Assembly (NCBI GenBank): GCA_049613795.1
Contig: JBMZCX010000043.1
Span: 1 to 25,344 of the forward strand
DNA: 25,344 nt
Origin: Thalassotalea_B sp049613795
Lineage (GTDB): Bacteria > Pseudomonadota > Gammaproteobacteria > Enterobacterales > Alteromonadaceae
Direction: 5' to 3'
The position numbers and the translations under genes were made by a program. Positions 15,090 to 22,911 of this stretch are shown piece after piece (positions within the stretch are counted from its first letter, which is position 1; each line of letters begins with the position of its first letter). The notes beneath the pieces were generated by a model. It worked only from the letters and a program-made list of their open reading frames with translations. It did not search any database and was not told the origin of the DNA.

Positions 15090-15542
15090 ATGATAAAACC
15101 GTTACCTAATGTGCAGAAAAGTAGTACATTGCAGCTTTATCAACAAGCATTATTACAGCACCATAAAGCGCCTATTGGCTTTGAACAAAAGTTTGAAGCA
15201 ACGTATCAATCAGAAGGGGTTAATGCCGCTTGTGGTGATGAAATTGAAATATCCGTACAAATTAATAATGGAGTAATTACGGCACTCGCTTTCTCAGGGG
15301 ATAGCTGCGCAATTTGCCGCGCTTCAGCATCAATGATGTGTCAACACCTTATTGAGCATCGGGTTGAAGGTATTGAAGTGTTGATTGACAATGTTATTAA
15401 TATGATCAGCAGCCCAAACGATGAATTTCCTCAGTGTCACGAGCAATTGCACCCTTTACTTGGCGTGAGAAAATTTCCCGTCAGAAAACAGTGCGCTATT
15501 TTACCTTGGCGTACTTTTGCGGTAGCGTTATCACTTAAGTAA
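15090..15542 (+). CDS. SufU-like Fe-S assembly / sulfur-transfer protein
   Basis: IscU/NifU-N fold protein of the SufU type, 150 residues from ATG 15090; an in-frame TTG at 15081 overlapping the desulfurase gene is less likely. The ligand set is intact: Cys48 and Asp50 in NAACGDE, Cys73 in DSCAICRASASMM, and Cys135 in VRKQCAILPW. These stand at constant +7 offset from the zinc/sulfur ligands of Bacillus subtilis SufU (C41, D43, C66, C128). The region before Cys135 (LLGVRKFPVR) is also typical of SufU. SufU accepts persulfide sulfur from SufS in Firmicutes. Its pairing with a group II desulfurase in a gammaproteobacterium, where SufE-type partners are usual, is noteworthy. The end product (Fe-S cluster or sulfurated cofactor) is not shown. 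Confidence 0.85.
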   Translation: MIKPLPNVQKSSTLQLYQQALLQHHKAPIGFEQKFEATYQSEGVNAACGDEIEISVQINNGVITALAFSGDSCAICRASASMMCQHLIEHRVEGIEVLIDNVINMISSPNDEFPQCHEQLHPLLGVRKFPVRKQCAILPWRTFAVALSLK

Positions 15543-15558
15543 ATAATTGAGCAACTCA

Positions 15559-16590
15559 ATGCAAGAAAATTGGTTACAATTAATTCACGCTTTTAACGTT
15601 AATCAACGCTTTGTGTTAGCAACCATTTGCGCGACTACAGGGTCTACTTATCGAAAAATGGGCGCTATCATGCTGATCACTGAAGCTGGAGATTGCATTG
15701 GGCTTTTGAGTGGCGGTTGTTTAGAAGCTGATATTTGCTTACATGCAGAACAAGTACTCGCTGAAAATAAAAGTCAGATCATTAGTTACGATTTAAAGGC
15801 TGACAGCGAATTATTATGGGGCTTAGGTTTAGGTTGTGATGGCGCTATTGATATTTTGTTACAGCCATTAACACCTGAAAATAATCATTTAGCTTTCACA
15901 GAGGTAATTTCAGCTGTTACTCAAAGAAAAACAGGTGTTTATTGTCAACAAGTTCTAGTATCTAGCGTGCCTAAGGCTCAATTTTTTACTGATGGAACGT
16001 TACTTCCTGATCGAAAAGCGGCTGGGAACAATGTCTTCGACTGTGATGCAACAGTATTAGTTACGCCAGTTACACCGCCAATCGCTATTGTTATTTGTGG
16101 TGCAGGGCCCGATGTTGAACCTGTTGCCCAGTTGTTATTGCAAATGGGGTGGCAGGTTGAAATATGGGACCATCGTCAACATTATCTCGAACAAGCGTGT
16201 TTTTCAGCGTGTACCACTAAGAAAATTCGACCAGAGCATATAGCTTACCAAGACTTTTCTCACTTTGATGGTGCGGTTATCATGACCCATAATCTTGAGG
16301 CTGACCATGCTATTGTTGAGCAGGCATGGCAATCATCTCTTTCTTACATTGGTGTGTTGGGGCCTATCGGTCGACGAAATAAATTAATTAAGCCGATAGA
16401 ATTAAATGAAAACGACATTAAGGGGCGATTATATGGTCCTATAGGCTTAAATATTGGTGGACGAGGACCTCAAGCTATTGCCTTGTCAATTACTGCGCAA
16501 ATACAGCAGCATTTTAGTGAAGCAGCAGAAGAAAGAACAACACTAAAACCTTACCTTTATAATGCGAAAACCTCTGGGAGGAAAGCGTAA
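15559..16590 (+). CDS. XdhC/CoxI family molybdenum hydroxylase maturation protein
   Basis: XdhC-type proteins bind molybdenum cofactor, help its sulfuration and hand it to xanthine dehydrogenase-family apoenzymes. The N-terminal XdhC_CoxI domain shows ATTGSTYRKMGAIMLITEAG and LLSGGCLEADIC. The C-terminal Rossmann domain shows IAIVICGAGPDVEPVAQLLLQ (about residue 180) and ends with YIGVLGPIGRRNK and LYGPIGLNIGGRGPQAIALSI, standard for the family. I take ATG 15559; a TTG at 15547 adds four residues and has no better ribosome site. The gene starts 16 bp after the SufU-like gene and overlaps the next gene by one base. The placement beside a desulfurase matches the known need for a NifS-type sulfur donor in XdhC-dependent sulfuration. 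Confidence 0.9.
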   Translation: MQENWLQLIHAFNVNQRFVLATICATTGSTYRKMGAIMLITEAGDCIGLLSGGCLEADICLHAEQVLAENKSQIISYDLKADSELLWGLGLGCDGAIDILLQPLTPENNHLAFTEVISAVTQRKTGVYCQQVLVSSVPKAQFFTDGTLLPDRKAAGNNVFDCDATVLVTPVTPPIAIVICGAGPDVEPVAQLLLQMGWQVEIWDHRQHYLEQACFSACTTKKIRPEHIAYQDFSHFDGAVIMTHNLEADHAIVEQAWQSSLSYIGVLGPIGRRNKLIKPIELNENDIKGRLYGPIGLNIGGRGPQAIALSITAQIQQHFSEAAEERTTLKPYLYNAKTSGRKA

Positions 16591-17222
16591 TGCAGCCGCT
16601 TGGTATTGTTGTGCTTGCGGCAGGGCGCTCTAGCCGTTTAGGACAAAACAAACAGCTAATTAGCATTAATGGGCAAGCGCTTATTGCACACCAGTGCCAG
16701 CAGCTATCGGCACTTAAAGCGCCAATTTTTTGTGTGTTAGGCTATCAAAAAGCATTAGTTGTACAAGCATTGCAGGCATTCCCCCAAATTAATATTATCG
16801 AAAATAAGCACTGGGCGGCTGGCCTTGGCGGTTCTATTGCATTAGCCACTAAGCAACTTAGTAATCGATTTGAACGTTTATTGTTCGTTTTAGGCGATCA
16901 GTGGCAGCTTAGTGGTGACAATATTAACGCGTTTATTGAGGCGAGTAACCAAAGTGAATTGACTATTTCTATGGCCACTAACAATGCGAAGAATATGCAT
17001 CGTCTCGTGATAGAAAATATACAAATGGCTGAATTGTCTCCCCCTGTAATTTTTGATAAACGTTATTATCATGAATTGTCATTATTACAAGGTGAGCAAG
17101 GCGCGAAAGCGGTATTGTCTGCTCATAAGTCACAGCTTAATCCTATTTATTTTCCTGAAGCTTTTGTTGATTTAGATACGCCTGAACAGCTAAATAAACT
17201 GCGAGATGTTTATCCTCAATAG
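16590..17222 (+). CDS. mocA: MocA-like molybdenum cofactor cytidylyltransferase
   Basis: NTP-transferase (MobA-like) family enzyme. MocA joins CTP to molybdopterin-Mo to make the cytosine dinucleotide cofactor used by xanthine dehydrogenase-family enzymes. The nucleotide-binding signature VVLAAGRSSRLGQNKQLISI is at residues 7-26, followed by FCVLGYQ and the metal-binding LFVLGDQWQL (Asp-Gln). The C-terminus ends FVDLDTPEQLNKL, the common DIDTPEDL-type close. At 210 residues the length fits. The start overlaps the stop of the XdhC gene (TAATG), so the two are translationally coupled. Whether CTP or another nucleotide is used cannot be read with certainty; the XdhC neighbour favours CTP. Confidence 0.85.
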   Translation: MQPLGIVVLAAGRSSRLGQNKQLISINGQALIAHQCQQLSALKAPIFCVLGYQKALVVQALQAFPQINIIENKHWAAGLGGSIALATKQLSNRFERLLFVLGDQWQLSGDNINAFIEASNQSELTISMATNNAKNMHRLVIENIQMAELSPPVIFDKRYYHELSLLQGEQGAKAVLSAHKSQLNPIYFPEAFVDLDTPEQLNKLRDVYPQ

Positions 17223-17341
17223 CTAAGATACATCACTTTTCTCAGTAATTTTCCTAAGTAAAAGCTAAACAGTATTTCAATATTTTATTTAGTTGTTAAA
17301 ATGGCAGCCCATTACGTTTGAGTATTATTTAGTAGGAAACA

Positions 17342-17893
17342 ATGGCATCACTTCAAGATCAATTATTAAAAGCAGGTTTAACCACCAAGCAAAAAGCTCG
17401 ACAAGCTAATTCTGATAAACGTAAAAAAAACAAACAAAAGCGTAGCGGTGCTGCAGTTGAAACAAGCTTGCAAGAGCAAGTAAAGCAAGACCTTGAGAAA
17501 ACACGTTTAGCTAAACAAGAAAAAGATAATGCGCTTAACGAAGAAAAGAAAAAACAACTTGCCGAAAAAGAGCTACAGCAGCGAATTTTACAAATATTAA
17601 CCAGCCATCAATTTAAAGCACCGCAAGGTGAAGCTGAATATAATTATAGCTTTAATAGCGTCGTTAAAAAATTGTATGTTGATGACATTACGCATAAAGC
17701 GCTAGTTAACGGGCATTTAGCTTTATGCGGCTTTGATGAAACAACCTATATTGTTACCCGAGAAACTGCAGACAAAATAGCGACACTTGACGAGCACGTT
17801 ATTTTGGTTAAAAACGATAAAGTTGACACCGAGCAAGTTGACGAAGATGATCCTTATGCAGATTATCAAATTCCAGATGATTTAATGTGGTAA
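17342..17893 (+). CDS. DUF2058 family protein (YaiL-like)
   Basis: A 183-residue, highly charged protein of the DUF2058 family. The family opening SLQDQLLKAGLTTKQKARQAN is followed by a very basic stretch (KRKKNKQKRSG), a long Lys/Glu/Gln-rich probable helix to about residue 85, and a small C-terminal domain (YNYSFNSVVKKLYVDD, LALCGFDETTYIVTRETADKI). It ends acidic (DTEQVDEDDPYADYQIPDDLMW). E. coli YaiL belongs here and is annotated as a nucleoprotein or polysome-associated protein; the basic region fits nucleic-acid or ribosome contact. AGTAGGAAAC precedes the ATG. A 119-bp gap from the mocA-like gene suggests its own promoter. Confidence 0.88.
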   Translation: MASLQDQLLKAGLTTKQKARQANSDKRKKNKQKRSGAAVETSLQEQVKQDLEKTRLAKQEKDNALNEEKKKQLAEKELQQRILQILTSHQFKAPQGEAEYNYSFNSVVKKLYVDDITHKALVNGHLALCGFDETTYIVTRETADKIATLDEHVILVKNDKVDTEQVDEDDPYADYQIPDDLMW

Positions 17894-17939
17894 CCCAGCG
17901 TCACTTCTATTTTTATTATTTTACAATTAAGGTTTATTT

Positions 17940-18311
17940 ATGTTTATTATTCGTTGGATTATCGGCCGAATTATTTTAGTACTCAATTTTATTTTTTCGC
18001 CGTCGTCGCCAAAGTTAACGCCAGCGCAAAAAGAAAAATTAACGGCAGATCTTGCACATTTAAGCTTGTATCAATTACCCGCGTGCCCATTTTGTGTAAA
18101 AGTGCGCCGTGCAATGAAGCGCAATGGCTTTGTTGTTGACCTTAAAAATATTAACCAACAAGCTATTTATCAAGACGAGTTAATCGCGCAAGGGGGCAAG
18201 CGTAAAGTGCCTTGTTTACGTATTGCGAACGAAAACGGTGAAGATAAGTGGCTCTATGAGTCTTCAGATATTGTTGAGTACTTAACGCAATTTTCGGTTA
18301 AAAGTGCCTAA
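17940..18311 (+). CDS. Membrane-anchored glutaredoxin-like protein
   Basis: A 123-residue thioredoxin-fold protein. Residues 2-19 (IIRWIIGRIILVLNFIF) form a single hydrophobic N-terminal anchor. From about residue 40 there is a glutaredoxin/GST N-terminal domain: strand LSLYQLP, active site CPFC (Cys49, Cys52) followed by VKVRRAMKR, then the cis-proline loop KRKVPCLRI and the end WLYESSDIVEYL. Dithiol CPFC makes disulfide reduction or glutathione-linked chemistry likely. It stands 82 bp before msrP. The sidedness of the anchor is not certain, so any link to the periplasmic Msr system is only positional. Confidence 0.85.
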   Translation: MFIIRWIIGRIILVLNFIFSPSSPKLTPAQKEKLTADLAHLSLYQLPACPFCVKVRRAMKRNGFVVDLKNINQQAIYQDELIAQGGKRKVPCLRIANENGEDKWLYESSDIVEYLTQFSVKSA

Positions 18312-18393
18312 AGGTAGCTTTTCTAAAAAAACTGAACTGTTTGTAGCAATTATCAGGTCTGTTATTTATACATCACAATAATAGGCCGTTTTC

Positions 18394-19407
18394 ATGAAGA
18401 TAAAACGCTCAGCTAGCTGGCAGCTTTCTAACAATGACGTTACCGACGAGTCGGTTTATCAACAACGTAGAACACTGCTAAAACAGTTCGGTTTTTTAGG
18501 CGCAAGTACATTACTGTCATCTCCTGCACATTCGTTAGACTGGTTTTCTAAAACACCCAAAACAACTTTTCAAACGCAAGCATTAACGTTTACACGGCCA
18601 ACAACCTATCAGAATGCAAATAATTCACAAATATTAACGCCTGAAGAAAAAGTGATCAGCCATAATAATTTTTATGAATTTGGCACCTCAAAAAGTGATC
18701 CTATTAACAATGCGCAAGCATTTAAGACCAAGCCGTGGCAATTAACACTTTCAGGCGAAGTAGAAAGCCCAATCACTTTAGATTATGACGACTTAACGCG
18801 CTTGTTTACGTTGGAAGAGCGTATTTATCGTTTACGCTGCGTTGAAGCATGGTCAATGGTCATTCCATGGATAGGATTTCAATTATCAACGCTATTAGCT
18901 AAGGCTAAACCGTTATCATCGGCTAAATATGTTGCTTTTGAAACATTAGAAGATCCCAAGCAAATGCCGGGACAAGCTAGTAGAAGGCTCGGTGGCGGAA
19001 TTCGGTATCCGTATGTAGAAGGTTTACGCATAGATGAAGCTGAAAACCCATTAACGTTAATGGCGGTTGGCTTATATGGTAAAACGCTGCCACCTCAAAA
19101 TGGTGCGCCTATTCGTTTAGTGGTGCCTTGGAAATATGGCTTTAAAAGTATTAAATCGATTGTTGGCATTAAACTGTTAAAAACAAAACCGCCAACCACA
19201 TGGAATCGCTTGGCGGCTAATGAATATGGTTTTTATGCAAATGTTAATCCTGAAGTTGACCACCCAAGATGGAGCCAAGCGAGTGAGCGCCGAATTACTA
19301 CAGGTGGTTTACTCGCTCGTAATCGTATTGAAACACAAATGTTTAATGGTTATGGCGAGCAGGTTGCGCATATGTACAAAGGGATGAACCTACGGACAAA
19401 TTATTAA
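18394..19407 (+). CDS. msrP: Periplasmic protein-methionine sulfoxide reductase, catalytic subunit MsrP
   Basis: Molybdopterin enzyme (formerly YedY) that repairs oxidised methionine in periplasmic proteins, drawing electrons through MsrQ. A twin-arginine signal is visible: Arg25-Arg26 in QQRRTLLKQFGFLGAST, with probable cleavage near SPAHS. The sulfite-oxidase fold follows, with PWQLTLSGEVESP, the molybdenum-ligand cysteine Cys149 in YRLRCVEAWSMVIPW, and KYGFKSIKSIVGIKL. The end, RIETQMFNGYGEQVAHMYKGM, matches the MsrP tail. At 337 residues it has the E. coli length. The msrQ start codon overlaps its stop. MsrP uses the mononucleotide Mo-molybdopterin and does not need the XdhC/MocA functions encoded upstream. 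Confidence 0.96.
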   Translation: MKIKRSASWQLSNNDVTDESVYQQRRTLLKQFGFLGASTLLSSPAHSLDWFSKTPKTTFQTQALTFTRPTTYQNANNSQILTPEEKVISHNNFYEFGTSKSDPINNAQAFKTKPWQLTLSGEVESPITLDYDDLTRLFTLEERIYRLRCVEAWSMVIPWIGFQLSTLLAKAKPLSSAKYVAFETLEDPKQMPGQASRRLGGGIRYPYVEGLRIDEAENPLTLMAVGLYGKTLPPQNGAPIRLVVPWKYGFKSIKSIVGIKLLKTKPPTTWNRLAANEYGFYANVNPEVDHPRWSQASERRITTGGLLARNRIETQMFNGYGEQVAHMYKGMNLRTNY

Positions 19408-20021
19408 TGAAAGTAAGCAAGCGCCAACAAACGTTCATCGTAAAAACTTTCGTACATCTGGTTTGTTTATATTTACTGGGAAATTTATATTGGCTGGCGC
19501 TGAACGATAATTTAGGCGCTGATCCTGTTGAAGCAGTACTTCACTTTACGGGGATTGGCGCGTTTAATTTGCTGATTTTGAGCTTAGCTATTTCGCCATT
19601 AATTCGAATACTTAAAGTGTCAGCGCTAATTAACTATCGGCGGTTACTCGGGCTTTATAGTTTTACTTATGCTTTAGCGCATTTACTGAGCTTTTTGGCG
19701 TTTGAAGTGCAGTTTGATTGGCCGTTATTTATTGGGGAGATAATAGATAGACCCTATATGAGCTTCGGTATGCTGGCGTTTTTTATTTTATTACTATTGA
19801 CGGTTACTTCGGTAACGATTGTTAAGCGTAAAATGGGACGGTTGTGGCAAAAGTTACATCATTGGGTCTATTTGGCGATGTTGTTAGCGGCTATTCACTT
19901 TTACATGTCGGTTAAGTCAGATATTACTGAACCTGTCATTTATGGGCTGATCACTTTTACGTTATTATGGTTTCGTCGTCAGAAATTACTTAAGTACTTT
20001 CCTAAACGCTTTGTTCCGTAA
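19407..20021 (+). CDS. msrQ: Heme-binding membrane subunit MsrQ
   Basis: Inner-membrane b-type cytochrome (formerly YedZ) that carries electrons from the respiratory chain or flavin reductase to MsrP. About six hydrophobic segments lie in 204 residues. Likely heme-ligand histidines are in YALAHLLSFLAFE and in LHHWVYLAMLLAAIHFYMSVKSD. The family landmarks TGIGAFNLLILSLAISPL and RRLLGLYSF are present. The ATG overlaps the msrP stop (TAATGA), giving a tightly coupled pair. The stop codon lies within the first unit of a short 10-bp tandem repeat. Confidence 0.95.
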   Translation: MKVSKRQQTFIVKTFVHLVCLYLLGNLYWLALNDNLGADPVEAVLHFTGIGAFNLLILSLAISPLIRILKVSALINYRRLLGLYSFTYALAHLLSFLAFEVQFDWPLFIGEIIDRPYMSFGMLAFFILLLLTVTSVTIVKRKMGRLWQKLHHWVYLAMLLAAIHFYMSVKSDITEPVIYGLITFTLLWFRRQKLLKYFPKRFVP

Positions 20022-20046
20022 CTGGACGTAACTGGTCGTAATTATT
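20017..20046. repeat. Tandem 10-bp repeat across the msrQ stop codon
   Basis: CGTAACTGGA, CGTAACTGGT and the diverged CGTAATTATT follow one another. The first unit contains the TAA stop of msrQ, and each CGTAA carries a TAA in the same position. Since the unit length is 10, the later TAA triplets fall in other frames. This is most simply a replication-slippage product. Confidence 0.5.
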
Positions 20047-20188
20047 CGTCTGCCTATCGCAGAAGCATCCCTCAATGAGCACTAATAGTTGATCCGTTCA
20101 ATTATTCGTAATATTGTTCCTGATTAACAAAAAAATAACTTATTTATCGTACTAAGAGTTGTGCGATTTTTTATAAGGGAAACCTATT

Positions 20189-21571
20189 ATGAATAAATAT
20201 CTTCCGTCAATTTTGGTGACGGCGATATCAGTTGCACTAACAGGCTGTTTGCAAACTGAAGCGCAAGACGAAAAAGTAGTGCTTAACCAAAACCCATACC
20301 CAAGTACTTATCAAACTTTACCTGCAGAGCTTACTCTCATTAAAAATGCAACCGTGCTTACGGGCACAGGCGAGCGTTTAGACAATGCCGACGTATTAAT
20401 TAATAATGGCAAAGTGGTAAAAGTAGGTACGGGGTTATCGGCAGATAATGCGGTAGAAGTTAATGCGGATGGCAAATGGGTAACACCGGGTGTTATCGAT
20501 GTTCACTCTCATTTAGGTGTATATCCTAGCCCGTCAGCGGAATCTCACTCAGACGGTAATGAAGCCACACAACCTAATACCTCTGAAGTTTGGGCTGAAC
20601 ATAGTATTTGGCCACAAGATCCTGGTTTTCAAGCGGCACGAGCAGGTGGTATTACTACGATGCAAATTTTGCCAGGTTCTGCCAACTTATTTGGTGGTCG
20701 CGGCGTAACTCTACGAAATGTACCTAGCCATACCATGCAAGGGATGAAGTTTCCTGATGCACCTTATGGTTTAAAAATGGCTTGTGGCGAAAACCCTAAA
20801 CGTGTTTATGGCGGCAAAAAAGTATCGCCTTCAACACGTATGGGTAACATGGCGGGCTACCGCATGGCATGGGCTGAAGCTACCGAGTATAAAAGAGCTT
20901 GGGATAAATATGAGTCTGATTATGCCAAAGGTAAAAACCCTGTCGCTCCTACACGCGATATTGAGCTAGACACATTAAAAGGTGTGTTAGAAGGCGATAT
21001 TAAAATTCATAATCATTGCTATAAAGCTGAAGAAATGGCGATGATGATTGATTTAGGTAAAGAGTTTAACTACCACTCAGGCACATTCCACCACGCCATT
21101 GAAGGTTATAAAGTGGCAGATTTACTTGCTGAAAATGGTAACTGTGCTGCAATGTGGCCAGATTGGTGGGGCTTTAAAATGGAAGCTTTCGACATGGTAC
21201 ACGAAAATGTGGCGATTGTTGATGCTGCTAAAAACTCTTGTGCAGTAGTGCATTCAGACTCGTCTACTACTATCCAGCGTTTAAATCAGGAAGCGGGCAA
21301 AGTAATGTACCGTGCCAATGAAAACGGTTTTGACATTAAACCTGAGCATGCTATTACGTGGATCACTCAAAATGCCGCTAAGTCGTTAGGTATTGAAGAA
21401 TCAACTGGCAGTTTAACCGCGGGTAAACGTGCTGATGTTGTTATTTGGAACCAAAACCCGTTTAGTGTTTATGCGAAAGCAGAGCAAGTATTTGTTGATG
21501 GCGCGAAAGTTTATGATCGCAATGATGAAAAATACCAAGCACAAAGCGATTTTATGCTTGGTCAGGAATAA
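20189..21571 (+). CDS. Exported amidohydrolase, probable lipoprotein
   Basis: A 460-residue metal-dependent hydrolase of the amidohydrolase superfamily (imidazolonepropionase/dipeptidase-like branch). A type II signal with lipobox LTGC (Cys20) suggests an outer- or inner-membrane lipoprotein. The metal motif HSH (His106, His108) is in TPGVIDVHSHLG. Further likely ligands lie in IKIHNHCYKAEE, EFNYHSGTFHHAIEGY and the late VVHSDSS (Asp). The C-terminal beta-sandwich closing GSLTAGKRADVVIWNQNPF is typical. GGGAAA lies ahead of the start. The second amidohydrolase gene follows 12 bp later, so the two are co-expressed and may form a complex. The substrate is not identifiable; peptides or cyclic amides are plausible. 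Confidence 0.88.
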   Translation: MNKYLPSILVTAISVALTGCLQTEAQDEKVVLNQNPYPSTYQTLPAELTLIKNATVLTGTGERLDNADVLINNGKVVKVGTGLSADNAVEVNADGKWVTPGVIDVHSHLGVYPSPSAESHSDGNEATQPNTSEVWAEHSIWPQDPGFQAARAGGITTMQILPGSANLFGGRGVTLRNVPSHTMQGMKFPDAPYGLKMACGENPKRVYGGKKVSPSTRMGNMAGYRMAWAEATEYKRAWDKYESDYAKGKNPVAPTRDIELDTLKGVLEGDIKIHNHCYKAEEMAMMIDLGKEFNYHSGTFHHAIEGYKVADLLAENGNCAAMWPDWWGFKMEAFDMVHENVAIVDAAKNSCAVVHSDSSTTIQRLNQEAGKVMYRANENGFDIKPEHAITWITQNAAKSLGIEESTGSLTAGKRADVVIWNQNPFSVYAKAEQVFVDGAKVYDRNDEKYQAQSDFMLGQE

Positions 21572-21583
21572 GGGAGAATACCT

Positions 21584-22831
21584 ATGAAAAATTTAACTCT
21601 ATTTAAGTCTTCTCTTGTTGCGCTAGCATTGGCAAGTACGTCATCAGTGTTTGCACAAAGTATTGCCATTACTAATGCAACGGTTCATACCGTAACAGAG
21701 CAAGGCGTATTAGAAAATGCGACCGTGATCATGGATAACGGTGTTATTACCGCCATTAATCCTGATAGTGTAATGGCTGATACGATAATTGATGCCAAAG
21801 GGAAAATATTAACCCCTGGCCTCATTGGCTCTATGAACCAGCTGGGGTTAGTTGAAGTATCTGCGGTGTCACGTACTCGTGATGCAGGCGATAAAAAAGC
21901 TGATATTACGTTTGATCCAAGTATTGCTTTTAACCCAAAATCAACCTTGATCCCTTATAGCCGAAAAGGCGGTATTACTACCAATGTTGTTGTGCCAAGT
22001 GGTGGAGACAGTATGTTTAAAGGGCAGGCCTTTGTTGCAGACCTATCAGGTAGCTTTAATAGTATTGTTGAAAAGGGCAGTGCGGTTATTATTGACTTAG
22101 GTGCTAAAAGCCGTGGTTCTCGCGCATTAGAATTACAAAAGCTACGCGTGAAATTAGACGATGCTAAACAGGCATTAACTAAAGCGAAAAAAGACGCTAA
22201 AGACAAAAAAGCAAAAGAGCCAAAACGTGACGCTAAGGTAATTAATGCTTTGCTTGCAGGTAAACTCCCATTAGTTGCCTATGTTCAACGAGCTACCGAT
22301 ATTCTTGAATTAATTAACATTAAAAAAGAATTTGGCGTAAATATTGTCTTAGCTGGTGCCGCAGACGCGGTACGTATTACTGAACAATTAGCACAAGCTG
22401 ATATTCCTGTGATTGTGAATGCAATGGAGAATTTACCAGGGAGTTTTGACTCATTACACTCATCGCTTGAAAACGCTGCTAAATTAAAGAAAGCAGGTGT
22501 GAAAGTGATATTAACCGTTAGTGGAGATACGCATAATTTGTATCAATTACGTTTTGATACAGGTGTTGCTGTTGCTAATGGTCTAGAAAAAGCGGACGCC
22601 TTAGCTGCAGTTACGGCGAACGTTGCTGACGTATTTTCATTTGATGCGGGGCGCATTGCCGTAGGTAAAAAAGCAGACGTAGTGTTGTGGAGTGCTGACC
22701 CTTTTGAATTAAGCACAAAAGTAAATAAAATGTGGATTAATGGCGAAGAAGTTAGCACACGTAGTCGACAAGATGCGTTACGTGATCGCTATACCACACC
22801 AAGTGATATGCCACGTGCTTATACTAAGTAG
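21584..22831 (+). CDS. Exported amidohydrolase-like protein lacking the HxH metal site
   Basis: A 415-residue periplasmic protein with a clear Sec signal (FKSSLVALALASTSSVFAQS, cut near residue 25). It has the amidohydrolase N-terminal motif up to ILTPGLI, and the typical end AGRIAVGKKADVVLWSADPFE. However, the place of HxH reads S-M-N-Q (Met84 and Gln86 where the upstream paralogue has His106 and His108). The later ligand region reads TVSGDTHNLY, with no obvious full metal set. A Lys-rich charged insert lies at about 190-217. It is therefore probably a non-metal or non-catalytic partner of the upstream enzyme, although a divergent activity is possible. It starts 12 bp after its partner (AGGGAGAAT Shine-Dalgarno) and is followed by a terminator. 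Confidence 0.85.
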   Translation: MKNLTLFKSSLVALALASTSSVFAQSIAITNATVHTVTEQGVLENATVIMDNGVITAINPDSVMADTIIDAKGKILTPGLIGSMNQLGLVEVSAVSRTRDAGDKKADITFDPSIAFNPKSTLIPYSRKGGITTNVVVPSGGDSMFKGQAFVADLSGSFNSIVEKGSAVIIDLGAKSRGSRALELQKLRVKLDDAKQALTKAKKDAKDKKAKEPKRDAKVINALLAGKLPLVAYVQRATDILELINIKKEFGVNIVLAGAADAVRITEQLAQADIPVIVNAMENLPGSFDSLHSSLENAAKLKKAGVKVILTVSGDTHNLYQLRFDTGVAVANGLEKADALAAVTANVADVFSFDAGRIAVGKKADVVLWSADPFELSTKVNKMWINGEEVSTRSRQDALRDRYTTPSDMPRAYTK

Positions 22832-22871
22832 CCTGTAATTACTTAAACAAAGCGTTCCGCGCTAAGCACTT

Positions 22872-22898
22872 AAAAGCCAAGGATTTCCTTGGCTTTTT
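22872..22898. terminator. Bidirectional Rho-independent terminator
   Basis: AGCCAAGG (22875-22882), loop ATTT, CCTTGGCT (22887-22894), then a T-run to 22898. The A-run at 22872-22875 gives a T-run on the other strand. It lies between the amidohydrolase pair and the end of the minus-strand GGDEF gene and can serve both. Confidence 0.9.
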
Positions 22899-22911
22899 GC
22901 ATTTAACTGAG

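Noticed and set aside
20517..20969. Plus-strand 61-63 codon frames inside the first amidohydrolase
   Set aside because: They lie in an alternative frame of a gene with clear domain structure; nothing suggests dual coding.
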